This document shows, one piece after another, positions 22,617 through 34,450 of a DNA stretch of 64,000 nucleotides; positions within the stretch are counted from its first letter, which is position 1; every line of letters starts with the position of its first letter. The position numbers and the translations under genes are program-made. Below the pieces are notes generated by a model, which had not been told where the DNA came from, did not search any database, and was given only the letters and a program-made list of their open reading frames with translations. The stretch covers positions 1,942,668-2,006,667 of the forward strand of contig MNCI01013895.1 in the NCBI GenBank assembly GCA_015680685.1, in the 5' to 3' direction. This DNA is from Gnetum montanum. Its lineage: Eukaryota > Streptophyta > Gnetopsida > Gnetales > Gnetaceae.

Positions 22617-22740
22617 TAATAATGAATATTTATTATTATAAATGATTGATAATAATGAATATTTATTATTATTATGAATGGTGACGGTTACAGTTATGAT
22701 GACGATTACAATCACGACGACGATTAAGGTGACGATAGTT
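22617..22740. repeat. A/T hairpin pair and GACGATTACA-like simple repeat
   Basis: AATAATGAATATTTATTATT occurs twice (near 22619 and 22652). Each is almost self-complementary, so each could fold or the two could pair. A GACG(A/G)TTA-type degenerate repeat follows at 22681-22740. Confidence 0.7.
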
Positions 22741-22959
22741 ACAGTGTAATGCAATATTAAAGATATTGAATTTAGGCATCATGTTACAAGATTAAGAGGT
22801 GGAATATTGGAATTTGTGCATTTTTAGAAACATGGATCCTACCGCTATTAGTCCTAATAGAGAAGGCGAAGAACACTCTTCAAGATCAGCAACAACAACC
22901 ACTTGTTGTAACAAGTAATGCAATTTATGGAGGTCATGGTAGTGGTCGTGTGTGTGGGC

Positions 22960-25900
22960 ATGGCCGAGGTAGAGGATGACCATGGATCATAAAAACTAAA
23001 AATCTAGAATCAATGACTGAAGATGAGAGAAGACGATTTCTAAAATAAGAAGCAAAATAAGACGAACAAGAATGACAACTAATTCTACAAAATTCAAGAG
23101 TATGTAATTTATGTATTTTTTAATATTTCAAAATAAATATTTATCATAGGAAAATCTTCTCATTTTATTTACATACTTACATTGCATATATTTTTTAGGT
23201 TGCGTCAACTTCAAATCCCATCTTATCACTTGGAAATTCATCCAATGCAATGATCCATATTATTGATACTAATAATGTAAATAATCAAGAAGAAATGCTG
23301 GTTGGTGTCTACCCATACTCAAGTTGGTACATATTTTAATTCAATTTTTAGTTTAAATTTCCAAACATTTTTTTGTAGGACATTGGAAATCCATCAATGC
23401 CTATTAATCAAGCAATATCTATTCCAAAAATCACACACAAAGAAGAACAACAATTGCAAGAAGATCAAGAACAACCATATTATAGCAAGAGTGAGCACCA
23501 ATCAAGGCAATGTTGATAGGAGGAAATTTCATTTCATCAAATAAATGAAGCTACAAATGTTGCTAGTGCACCAACAATGGAAATGCCTTCTTCAAAACCT
23601 ATTTAGTCTTTCCCAAGATTGCAAAATACAAGTATAGAAATTGCTCAAGCAATACAAAATTTTAATACTATAGTTAGAAGTTTTGCAAATTCACATTTTT
23701 GCAATGTATGCAATGAAATGTTTTTTAGCATATTATTGGATTCAACTAGAAGTAGAGGACCCACATGCAATAGGTGCATTAATGAAAAGAAACATAATAT
23801 TTTTAATAGTTTTGGTTGTGAAATCAAACAATTTTTTGTTGAAAATAACATGGATCTTGGTATCCAACCACCTATCCTAGGCTATTTAACTGAGGTTGAA
23901 GAAATGTTAATTGCAAAAATCAATTCCATTTTACAAGTTACACATGCAGTTAGTAGATAGTTCAAGTATAAAGGTTACACAATTAGCTTTGCTCAACATG
24001 TTACATAGATTACTAAAAGACTTCCTCTTAGGATTAAAGATATTCCTTTCTTGATATTGAGAAGAGCAGATCAAATGGACATTGAGTATAATTTCATTGT
24101 CAATAACAGATGGGTTTATGAAGCCTTTATTTTGAAGAAAAAAAATGATCCGTACTATCAAGATGTCAAGATCAATATGCATGCATTAGACAATGTTGCT
24201 AATACTGATGATGTTAACATCTTCCATAGCATTCCTTATATACCATTGTCAGAAAAGGATGGAGAAACGAGATTGCAGTTTCAAGGTCCTTTATTTTAGA
24301 TAGATGAAGAAAACATTATCGGTTACACATCATTAGTTGCAGAATGTCTTGGAATTGTAAGAAAGGAAATTGATTAGATAAGAGCATGGATGCATAATCC
24401 ATCATTACAGAATTCAGATGTTGCTCAGTGGCCTTCCATGTCTGATTTTCCTATTAATGAGTTTAACATGATGGGGTTGTTTACAATGACATTTCCAAGT
24501 TTTTTTCCTGAAGGGAAATGTGATTTTCTTGAGCGAAGAGCTAAAGATGTCAAATTACATGAATATGTAAAACATCTTATTCGCTACAAAGATGGTAGAT
24601 TTGGACATCATAAGTGATTCAGGTAAATATTAATTCTTCATTTTTTTGTTATTATCATTATTCATAATGTTTTTTTATAACATTTAAGCAACCATGTGTG
24701 ATTTATTTGTAAGTATTGTATTTATAATGTCATTAGAAGGAGACAAGAAATGGAATCTAGCATTGTATTTTTTTAAAAAAAATATTGTTGATGCACCCAT
24801 AACTATTGAAAAACTACGAGAACACTTGCATAATGCTTCATCACATGTCATTGTTGATAATTTAATGCGATATGGTACATCCATTCGTGGTACACCATCT
24901 TATTGCAGAAAATGTAAAGCAAAGCTAATTAACATGGTGAATCAATTGGGAACACTTACTATTTTTTTACTCTAAGTGCAGTAGACCTCTATTGACCTAA
25001 GTTGCATAATTTGATGGAAGGAGATCTACTTGAGAACTCATCAAAACTCAAAAGTTGGAGGCCAAATAATATAATAGAAAATCTACATATAGTTGTATAG
25101 TTCATGCATCATTGTCACATTGCCTTTCTTAAAATAGTTTTGATGAATGAGTTCCATGTTATTGATTATTGGACATGATATGAGTGGTAGCATCGTGGAT
25201 CTCCACATATGCATGGTTTCGTGTGGATACAAGGTGCTCCAAAGGTAGATGAGCCCAACCATAATCATCCTCACGTCATGCATAGGGCAAAGGAATTTTT
25301 TGATTCAATTACAAATGCATGGAATCCAAGATTTACAACTAAGGGACATCCAAATAATGTAAGTTCTCATTTATCTTTTCTATTCTTTACACAAATCTTT
25401 TTTTGATGATATTACTTAGAATACAAAGATATTAATTTCTCCATTATTACTTTTTTCAGTCTGTTTTCTCACTTAGGCTTTACATGTAAATATATTGCAT
25501 CATCCATGTGAGTTGACTGCTAAACAATTACAATGTATGGATTTGGAAACTAATTATGCTGATTTATTTAATGTTTTTCAAAGACATATTGTATGCAAAC
25601 CTAGTGCATGCTTACAAAAATGTAATGGCAAAGAAGTTTGCAGGTGCCACTTTCTAATCAAAATGTTGTATCATTACTATTTCCTCACAATTGCATTCAT
25701 TTTTATTAACAAGTAAACTTAAATTTATCATGGGAAAAAATATATAGATATTCAACTTTCGTATTTTTTAATTCTAGGTACAATGTTTCTTGGTCATTAT
25801 CTTTAGAATCAACTCTTTAGAGAGATCCAAAAAATAATAATGAGATTACTTATGTTCCTTGAAGAAATGATTCAAGGCTTAATGTTTATAACATAATGAT

Positions 25901-25970
25901 GCTTCAAACATGGAGGGAAAATACAGATTTTCAGCCAATAATGTCATGATATGTTATAAAATAATTAGCA
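22960..25970 (+). pseudogene. Helitron Rep protein pseudogene, truncated before the helicase
   Basis: Helitron rolling-circle transposase remains. In order: a MTEDERRRF segment near 23013; an FCNVCNEMFF cysteine region (23619-23960) with later CNRC and NNMDLGIQPPILGYLTEVEE; a MLIAKI segment; PLRIKDIPFLILRR and NPYYQDV-like PYYQDVKIN (24051-24299); FPSFFPEGKCDFLERRAKDV and EYVKHLIRYKDGRFGHHK (24390-24617); GTSIRGTPSYCRKCKAKL and QLGTLTIF (24694-24975). The HUH motif is kept at 25206-25214 (HRGSPHMHGFVW). Then come YADLFNVFQRHIVCKPSACL (25495-25647) and RNDSRLNVYN, WRENTDFQPIMS (25779-25947). It ends in YVIK followed by a stop, where the catalytic tyrosines belong. At least three introns look likely (for example about 24618-24690, 25360-25475, 25648-25778). 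No helicase domain follows. Confidence 0.88.
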
Positions 25971-27139
25971 TTTTTGATCGATTGACACTTTTTTCCATTT
26001 GGCTTTTGGAAATAATCAACATTTGCTTAGCATTTGTTTACTATCTCTACTACTTAGCATAGTTTTGCTGATTCTAAAGACTCTACCTCTCTACTGAATA
26101 ATTACTCTCCGTCTAGAGATAATCAGCTCCTCTGTTTTCTCTTCTTATTTTCTTGTTGATGTATTGTATCTCCTTCATACTATCCTCCTAACACATGGAA
26201 AATTACTCAGAATCAAGTCTACACACTGATTTGGTCCATTCCTTTGCTTTTTCATCTTCATAATTTGGAGCATTCTTGCCAAATCTACATTAGGAGCATG
26301 CATTAGAGAAAGAATGGGGTAATAAAACTCCTCGTTAGATGCCTCTAATCTCTTGTACATCTCCTAGAATATTTCTAGCAGGTTCTTATTTTTTGATTTT
26401 TCTTATAATCTAGATCTTTCTTTTTTTAGTTTTTGTCTTCGATATTATCTAGATCTGCTAGAGGTCTATTTTATATTTCTTATGTTTTTTTCCTAAGTTT
26501 AATGCTTTGATGAATTAAATCTATTTTCTTTTACACTTTATTCTCAAAATCTCTTTTCAGCTAGTGATACACTAGGCTTTATTCTGTTTAGATCTACACA
26601 TTATCTCTACTTATTTTCTATTGTCCATTCCATGCACATGTACTATCTTTTTTCACTTAATATTTGCTAACATTTGGTAAAAACATTTGGCTCATATTGT
26701 TAGATTTTTCCAATGATTTGCAAGTCCCTTTTCAATTTAAGAGAAGTTAATTGAAATATTAGTCTTCCTAGATGATTAGATGACCACTAGATTTCTTAGC
26801 TCAATTTCATATTAGGTTGTGTCAAAACTTGGTATTACGATGATTTCTACCACAACATCTTTCTTCTAGTTATAGAAGGAGGACCTATGAAACTAAACAT
26901 CTTTTCTAAGATATGGTATCTAACATTTTTACATTTTGCTACTTCTACACTTTTTTCAAGTGCTGTTGATGTGTTGCATCAAAATAGACATGTCACATTA
27001 ATTTGTTGCAACTCTAATGTAGTTGATTTATTTTCTTTATCAACTCTCATTAATGTATTACATCAAAAAAATCGAAGTCACATCAATCTCTATGACTTCA
27101 ATGTAGTAAAAGCCCTGTGAAGTTACATCATTTCTATAG
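25971..27139. other. T/C-rich stretch between the Helitron remnant and element E
   Basis: No identifiable gene. It could be the leader or a worn LTR of element E, but no paired LTR was found. GGTATCTAAC at 26917 faintly resembles an initiator-tRNA primer site; not convincing. Confidence 0.3.
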
Positions 27140-29290
27140 TTGAAACTATGGCATAATCATCTACTTCAAGCTTCTTCAAGATCCAAAAGCTGATAAACTT
27201 GAGAAGCAATTAAGGATTTTTAGGAGGAATGAGCTTGAAGAACTACAAAATAGCCTATGCTAAATAGGAGCTATGGCAGAATATGAACACACTAATGATC
27301 TAACACTTTTTCTTTCCAATCTAGATGATCCAATTAAAATGGATAATGAGAAACCTAAGAATGTAATAAAATTCATCATGGAATAAGAGAAGATGCAAGA
27401 TCGCATCCATCTACAAATTGAAGAAGCTACGATGAAGAGCATCTTCAATCACCTCTTGGTCCATACATCACACTTAGAGGGAGGAGAGGAAGCATTGCCT
27501 CTTAGTCTAACATCCACCTAACAACTGAAGATAAGGAGCAACTAGAATGAGAGTTTAACAAAAGTAACCCTTTCTCTCACCCCATTCATAATATCAACAT
27601 CTTAGCTACTTAGAGTACCATACTGGGATTTGTTCCACTAAACATTAAGCCTTCTAGTCTTCCCACAACTTCTATTTCACCATACCAATTGTTTCCATCT
27701 AATAGTATGAGCAATCCTTACTTATCTTTCAATCCTCTATTCTACCTTTTGGAACTATCCATTCTATCCCTCAACCATAACATACCAGACCTCCCTTCTA
27801 GCCTTTTTCACTCTCTACTTCTACTTTGCAGCCATTTAGTATCCCTCAAGCTACTAGCATGTTCTATTTTTCCATATACCCATCTAATCCAATCTCCTTG
27901 AGTATACCTACTCCTACAACCTTTGGATCCATTTCCTATGTGTATTCTCCATTAACGTCCTCACATAGAAAAGATTCATAGTTGTTGGCACTACTTAATG
28001 ACATGATTCTTCGTCTTCAAAATAGTGACTATAAAACAACAAAGGTACTAAGCATGCAAGGAAATTATCCTATTTCCTTGAATTGGGTCTTAAGTGACCC
28101 CCATAAACTCTATAATTCCTTTATTAGTCTTGCCTAAGGAATTTCCATTATCTACTTTCACTAAATACAAACACAAAATAGGAAACCCCATGAATCATGT
28201 GGTCACATTCTAAGATGCTTTGCCCACATATTATGCCAAGATGTTTTTCAAACTGTTGTTCTAAAAGAGCTTTGGAATGGTATAAGTCCCCAACACATAG
28301 TTTTATCACCTCTCAGTAGTAACTACTAGTAGCCTTCCTTGAGCACTTCAAATTCAATGTGCCTCAAACCACAAGCATGATGTCTTTCATTGCCATTAAA
28401 TAAGCTCTAAATGAGCTCATTGATAAATTCATCTCTTAATAGACATCAACATCAATGAAACTACCTTATCATTTGGAGAAAGTCATCTACAAGACATCTT
28501 TGAAGCTACAACGATTAACTACATTCAAAAAATGATAGCTTATCATAAGCCTCATTCTCAAAATGATGCTTTCTTGGTTGCTAGATGTATTACAAAAGTA
28601 GTTGTTCAACATAATGACAAATAATTTATGTTAATGTATAACAAGGATAACAAGGATACTAAACAAGAGAAGAGACAACCAACTTCTACATGTGTTTGTT
28701 CTTTCTCTGAGGGACAAAACAACACTCTCTCAGTTACTTCTCTTTCTGCTTAACAACATAGGCCTCAAAGGAATAGAGACTAGCATACCAAGATACCTAT
28801 GAGGTACTCTTTGCTTCTAAATAATCTTTTTCGGGATGGTCACCTTAAGAAGAAGCAAGTATCTAATGAAGCAAGAGCATGCTACTATTACATTTAGTTT
28901 GATAGCTATGGATCCCTCTCAAAGACAAGAAGATAATCCTAGGGTGTCTAAGTGGTATGATTACTGAAAATACTACTACTATATTGAGACCACTGGACAT
29001 GATACAAATAACTGCAGAAATATAAAGGATGATATCTAAGATCTCATTGACAAGGATAACATAGTGGTGGAGAGAAATCCATCTATTATGCATCAAAATA
29101 ATGAACAAATTAAAGTATTTTAGAATTTCCTTGGGAACTAAAGGGAAAATTTCAACTTTCAAGCTTGAATACAAAGCTCGTAAGTCTCCATCCAAAAAGC
29201 CTTACATTATCCATTGGTTTGATTACAAACAACCCAAGAAGTCATTGCTATAGCCTTAGAAACCTTATGTGATCTGTTGGTCTAACTACA
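27140..29290 (+). pseudogene. Element E gag (decayed)
   Basis: Reading across frameshifts: a charged N-terminal segment with KADKLEKQLRIFRRNELEEL and EKMQDRIHLQIEEAT (27180-27460), a Pro/Ser-rich linker (27480-27960), a capsid-like core near 28130-28480 (FPLSTFTKYK, AKMFFKL, ALEWYKSPTHSFITS, VAFLEHFKFN), then a zinc-knuckle relic (YIETTGHDTNNCRNIKDDI) at about 28970-29045. The knuckle has lost its first cysteines. All frames are interrupted. Confidence 0.65.
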
Positions 29291-29299
29291 CTACTACAC

Positions 29300-30474
29300 C
29301 ATTCTGTTGAGGCCAACCTCACCCATGCTAGACATAGGGCCTTGACCAACAATAATAACATAACAATTGCACTTTAAATTAGTTGCAAGGTTAGATATAG
29401 AGTTGTAGAGGTAATGTTCCCTAGAATTACAACTTGATGTGTAAACCTCTATTGAGATGTTCTGAGTTCATATAGTATTTGAATTTACATGGTGACGTTT
29501 TTGTGCTTATTCTTATTACCAGTAACAAGTGCCATCGATTTTCTATATCAAAAGTTGTTATTCTATGCATTTCACACTATTTCAAATGTCAAATATTGGT
29601 GGTGGCAGTTTTCCCACGTAGCGTTTGGAATGGAAAAGATAGTTGGCAGTTGACAGCAGTTAACAGAAACAGACGGTTTAGGGTTAGGGTTTCTCCTGCA
29701 GGGCCGCTATAAAGGGGGTGGCCAATCTTTTTTTTAAACGCGTAGCGGCTGGCAACGCATGTCCATTAGTAGCCATTGTTTTATTTTGTTCTTCTATTTT
29801 CTCTGGCCACATGAAACCCATCTTTTAGCCTCTTGTTGCTGCGAGCCACAGATGGTGGCCCTCTCTCTAGACGCTGGGGTCTTCGGCAGTCTTCTCTCTT
29901 CTGCTGGCAGGTGGTTGAACATGGTAGGAGCGTGAAACACGTGACGAACATCAACAGCAGTCGCAGGCATATTGCAGATGACAGTGTGCATGCCCTGTAG
30001 TAGCAATTGCTGAACGATGGTTTTCTATTTTCTCAGACAGAAACAGACACATTTTCTTTCCTTTTTTTCTTTTCTACCCACGCGGTAGAGACCAACGCCC
30101 AACAACAGTGATGCTAGCGCGGTCACAGGTGTAGCTGACACCAGGCAACGATCAGGGACCTCTTCTGGAACGTCCAGCCTCTATCTAAAGACTGGTGGCT
30201 GAACCTTACTTTTGCTTAGAGCACCAGATAAATTTTAATTATAATTTGAATTTTTTTTGTGTTATTTATTTTACTCAAAAACTACACAAATGTTTAATTT
30301 TGATTTTTATATGTTTTTCAAAACATAACAGAACGCTCCTAAAACTAAATTTAAGTTTCAATATTGTGTTTAAAATATTATTATTATTGTTTTGTCACAT
30401 AACTCTTTCCAGCTGAGACTATTCCCGGGTTTTCGTACCCATACGGGAGGCACCCTAGGCGATAGTCTCCTAAA
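29300..30474. other. GC-richer inserted block with telo-box and TATA box
   Basis: Composition changes near 29580-30190, where GC is visibly higher and CpG is retained. GGTTTAGGGTTAGGGTTT at 29676-29693 is a double telo-box (AAACCCTAA on the other strand), followed by CTATAAAGGGG at 29707. This spacing is typical of a plant promoter. No protein is recognisable downstream; ORFs at 29479-29712 and 29794-30006 look fortuitous. It splits element E gag from its protease, so it is probably an insertion. Confidence 0.5.
30415..30469. other. Strong imperfect hairpin
   Basis: GAGACTAT (30415-30422) pairs exactly with ATAGTCTC (30462-30469). Within it TCCCG/CGGGA and GGGT/ACCC give a second nested stem. 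It stands at the right edge of the anomalous 29.3-30.47 kb block, where it may mark the insertion boundary. Confidence 0.55.
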
Positions 30475-30759
30475 ATGAGTTTTCATAGATGTTCGAGTGT
30501 CCAAAATTTACGCATCAACACATTCAAACCAAATCATTCTTCTCTATCTAACTATTATATTAATGCTACAAATTTTCATCATTTCACTCTCATTGAACCT
30601 ACATATCCATCTAGTTCTCAATCTTCTCCACATAATTTTGAATATTACAACACTCTTCCATCTACTGTAGCTCAAACATCTTCTATTCACTTATCTTACA
30701 TAAAAAATCATTATTTTTAGTCAATAAACTAATAATTCATGTTTAGCTAAATAGAATGA

Positions 30760-31860
30760 GAAGGCTACTAATGCATAGAATTAACCTTTTAAGATAATAA
30801 AAAAGGTCTCATTCTAGCAATAATAGGAGACTTCTTCCTCAAGCAACCTCCCACCTTCTTCCAATCCTATACAATCAATTATAGTATCACCTACTCCACA
30901 AGTATATTAGCCTATGAATAATAAGATCTCACAATAGATGACCATCACTGTCCATTATAAAACACCAAATTGTCCTTGAAAGACCTCATGGAAACCTCTA
31001 AAGAACATCGTGCTATACTATATGATGTTTTTAATATAATCGTGATCCCAAGTGATATTCTAACTTAGACAGAAGCCACATTGTCCTTCCTACAAGTCCC
31101 TCACTATGGATCAAATAATCCTAACTTCTCTATTGAAAACATAAAACATTGAAAACAAGAGATAGTCATTAGTTGTTGCTCTAAAAAATCATTGAGGTGT
31201 CTCTACAAGCTTTAGTTCCATTGATACATGTTGATGATGATGCTAGATCAAACATGATCACATTGGCTATTATTAAGTACCTTAGTCTCCATGATTAGGT
31301 AGGTTTTAAAGAAACTTGTACTAACCTTGTTTCATTTAACGATGCATGAGTAGAGATTATATGTTCTATTAGGTTATCTTTCATGGTAGGTGATGTTGTG
31401 TAATCTAAGGCTATCTTCAAGGTGATACATAAGTGTCTTGGTATTAACAGTATACTAGGATGATCTTGGCTAGCTCAACATTGAATTGTATCTTCTTCCA
31501 TACACCAAGAGATTCACAGTTTTATTTGTAACCATGAGATAGTCATCTCTGTGGATAAGCAGGTTCTAAGTGTTTCTCACCTAGATCAAGAAGCCTAACC
31601 TTATCAACTTAGTAGCAAACTAGATATATTAAGCTTGAATCAATGGGCAAGCCTACAGTTCCCTATTCTTCTAAAAATTTTGATGTTACTATAGACTCGG
31701 GTAATAAGTCTACTTATGACATCAAGTTTGTTGACTTGGGATTTGGAGAACTAGACATATCCTCACTTAAGAAAAAGGATTCCCCTTATCCTTCTTATTC
31801 AACTACTTGAAATTTTATTAAAAACATGATAACCTTAGATACTAAGTTTGTTACTAAGTG
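30760..31860 (+). pseudogene. Element E gag-pol junction and protease (decayed)
   Basis: Segments LKDLMETSKEHRAILYDVFN (about 30973-31035), IEVSLQALVPLIH-like text leading to VDDDARSNMITLAI (about 31225-31275) and a GINSILG(stop)SWLAQH segment followed by SSIHQEIHSFI (about 31440-31525) match the aspartic protease neighbourhood of Ty3/gypsy elements (usual: VDNGSS.N and LGRPWIH..AVPS.LHQK). The active-site D-x-G is lost. Sequence to 31860 (FVDLGFGELD) continues the frame. Stops throughout. Confidence 0.55.
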
Positions 31861-32689
31861 GTGAACATCTACTAGTGCTTGTTAGAACTAGTTTTGATTT
31901 TTCCTTTTTGTTATTGAACAAAACTAAAGTTGATCTCTATTTTAACCTTTCCCTAATTACTTATTACTAATTAGAGACATTAAGTTAATAAGAGGTTTCC
32001 AACTATCTAATGTTAATTCTAACTATCTATTACACAAAGATAAACTCAAAATAATGTGAAAACTCTCTTTATTTTACTACACTCTTACAATGTTATAACT
32101 TTTGACATAACATCTTATTTTAATGTCTAATACACTTGACACTTTATAAAGAATATCCTCTCTACATCAAACACAAATGATGCACAAAGCTAAAGAAAAA
32201 AATTCACTTCCACTCTAATCTTTGATGCTAATGTTAATGGACCATCACCTCTAATGTTGTAGGAAAACATCAAACTCCCAAAATGGTGGCATAGTAAGGG
32301 CCTCAAGTTCACTTCAAAAGTAACATCAACTTGCTTCTCTCCTTCTCAAGCAAATAATACTAGCATAAAATTTATTAGCTTGTAATAAAATCCAAAATTG
32401 AGTTGCTTACTCACTGTCTTCTCTTTTCCCTTCTTATCCTTCTAGGGTAGCTTTTTCATCTTTTCTACTACTCATTGATAAATCACTCGTGCCTAGTTGG
32501 TTATCCTTCCTAGGACATTACCCCATACAATTGCCTAAGGATTAGCTTTCATTTCTGACTAATCTTATTGTAAAATAGCTTCTTAACAAATAAAGGGAAC
32601 AACTTCTTCAAGTCTTCATTCATCCCTTTATGTACATTAAGGTAATCCCCTCTTACTATTAGGCCAACCCCTAGTTCCCTACCTACTGT

Positions 32690-34440
32690 TATTACCACTT
32701 GCCAAAGGCATAACTCTCTTATCTACATTTTTCAGAGGAGGTTAACATATCTCAGATCACATGGCCCTTTCAAAATTGGGGTTTAGATCTTATTGGTGCT
32801 ATTAGCCATTCTTCTACAAAGTATTTTACTAAGTGTGCCTTCATCTTTGAACATATAATAACTCACTTTAGTGTGCCTTTCCAAATTGTAATTGATAATG
32901 AACCTTAGTTCAAAAGTAAGAAGGTAGATGATTTCAATTTCATGTATGATGAACTGTATTTGGCCTAGCTGCAATATAGGATATCCAATATCGAAGCCCT
33001 AATATTGGATACTTGATATCAGGGCCCAAGAAGCGATGTTAGATATTCAATATCACAAGGTGTGTGTCGGCCTATAAATATAGCTCTTGGACACATGGTT
33101 TGTAGTAAGGTTTTAGTCATAACATAGTAGAGCTCTTGTAGTTTCTTTTATCTAGAGTTAGAATATTTTCCAAAGTACCTACAGTAGCAATCATTGAGTG
33201 TATGGATCTTTATTCGAGCAATGTTGTACCTAAGCATGGCAATGTGTGTGGTAATAAATAGAAGCTTTCTAATCAAACCTTGCAGCACCTTGGCTAGCTT
33301 AAATATTTTATTCATGCATTTAATTTTTTGCACAATTTCATTTAATATTTCCAAGTAATTAAGCTAAGGTAATCTGGCTAGATTAAATAGCAGTTAATTA
33401 AGCACATAAGTACGACCACTTTGAGCATGCACATGATGCTTGGTAATCCTAGCAACGATTAACATTTGGTAACCCAACAGTGTTATACATGTTTAGGATA
33501 TGCATGGAAAGTGGGACTGGATACTTATGTTAGGGTAGTTAGTTATTAATTAGAAATTAGATTAGTTAAAGTGGTTCATAAATTGAGTTTCAACTTATTG
33601 TTAATCGTAGATGAATAAAATATAAAGTAATAAAATTCATGTGCCTCAATTACACTTAACCATATAACTAAGCTCTACATGTGTCGTTGGGAAGACAACA
33701 ATCATCACAATTAGATTTCACATCTTGAAACCAATGTACGTGAAAACTTAAGGTTTATGGAATTCAACCAAATCATGCGTGAATGCTTATAATTCGTGTG
33801 GTTGGATGTAGGGGCATCTTACTACTCATCAATGTATCACATCCTTCAATATTTTTCATCACCCTGCTACCCTCAATCTAATGGTCAAGCCATGTCCACC
33901 AATAGAACTCTCATATACTTTCTTTGTACTATGGTTAATAAAATCCCACGTAATTGGAACACAAAGCTATCCTATGCCCTATGGGTTTATCGTACCACTT
34001 TCCATACAAATACTATTCACACTTCATATTTTCTAACCTATGGTTCTAAGGTGATCTTACCAATTGAGCTCCATATCCCATCTCTCTACATTGCTCTACG
34101 TGATTGGTGTTTTGATCATAACAAGAGTAATGTGTGATGTGTTGATTTGGAAATTTTTGAAGAACATTGACAAGTTGATCTTCGATATCTACATGAATAT
34201 TAAGAAAATATTCAACACTGCCATTTCAAACATGTCACAATCAAAGAGATTCAAGAAGATGATTTAGTTCTTTATCATTTTCCAAACTCCAGAAATACAA
34301 AGTTCTCTCCCAATTGGCAAGGTCCTTTCTAGAGAGATTCAAGAAGGCAATATAGATGGAAATGTCTTAGACATTGTCTAGAACTAAATCGAGACTAAAA
34401 TGATGTTGTTTTTTATAAGGGTTTCATCATTGATGCTTGA
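32690..34440 (+). pseudogene. Element E integrase, split by a solo LTR
   Basis: Before the LTR: ITWPFQNWGLDLIGAISHSS and IVIDNEP(stop)FKSKKVDDF (about 32750-32946). After it: QYFSSPCYPQSNGQAMSTN, LSYALWVYRTTFHTNT, SKVILPIELHIPSL (33837-34110) and DLVLYHFPNSRNTKFSPNW (about 34260-34320). Removing the LTR and one 5-bp copy restores continuity across the join. In the core, TDNG is now IDNE, and the catalytic Glu of NGQAE is Met in NGQAMSTN. Stops and shifts confirm it is dead. Confidence 0.85.
32947..33831 (+). mobile_element. Solo LTR in element E integrase
   Basis: Flanked by exact ATGTA duplications (32942-32946 and 33832-33836). It starts TGATGAACTG and ends CTACTCATCA. TATA box TATAAATA is at 33073-33080. 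U3 carries GATATC/AATATC units as in elements B and C, and the R/U5 blocks (TTTATTCGAGCA, AATAAATAGAAG, GAGCATGCACATG, GGGAAGACAACAATC) match the family. No internal region, so it arose by LTR-LTR recombination. Confidence 0.92.
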
Positions 34441-34450
34441 CTTGAAAAAA

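Larger units (their letters stand above)
27140..34450 (+). mobile_element. Element E: old, LTR-less Ty3/gypsy remnant, second lineage
   Basis: Gag-, protease- and integrase-like sequence occurs in order on the plus strand with stops every few dozen codons. The RT/RNase H part, expected between about 31860 and 32690, is missing or unrecognisable. Wording differs from elements A-D: WGLDLIG in integrase, a gag knuckle region TTGHDTNNCR, and a 'KDLMETSKEHRAILYDVFN' segment before the protease, as in the Ogre/Retand-type gag-pol junction. It is interrupted by 29300-30474 and by a solo LTR at 32947-33831, and perhaps by a further insertion near 31880-32330. No LTRs were found for it. Confidence 0.7.

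Noticed and set aside
26175-26360. 61-codon minus-strand ORF
   Set aside because: No homologous copy, no recognised family, in low-complexity T/C-rich sequence.
29676-29693. Interstitial telomere
   Set aside because: Only two TTTAGGG units, placed just before a TATA box; better explained as a telo-box.
29794-30006. 70-codon ORF as a gene of the GC-richer block
   Set aside because: It lies antisense to the telo-box/TATA direction and has no recognisable pattern.
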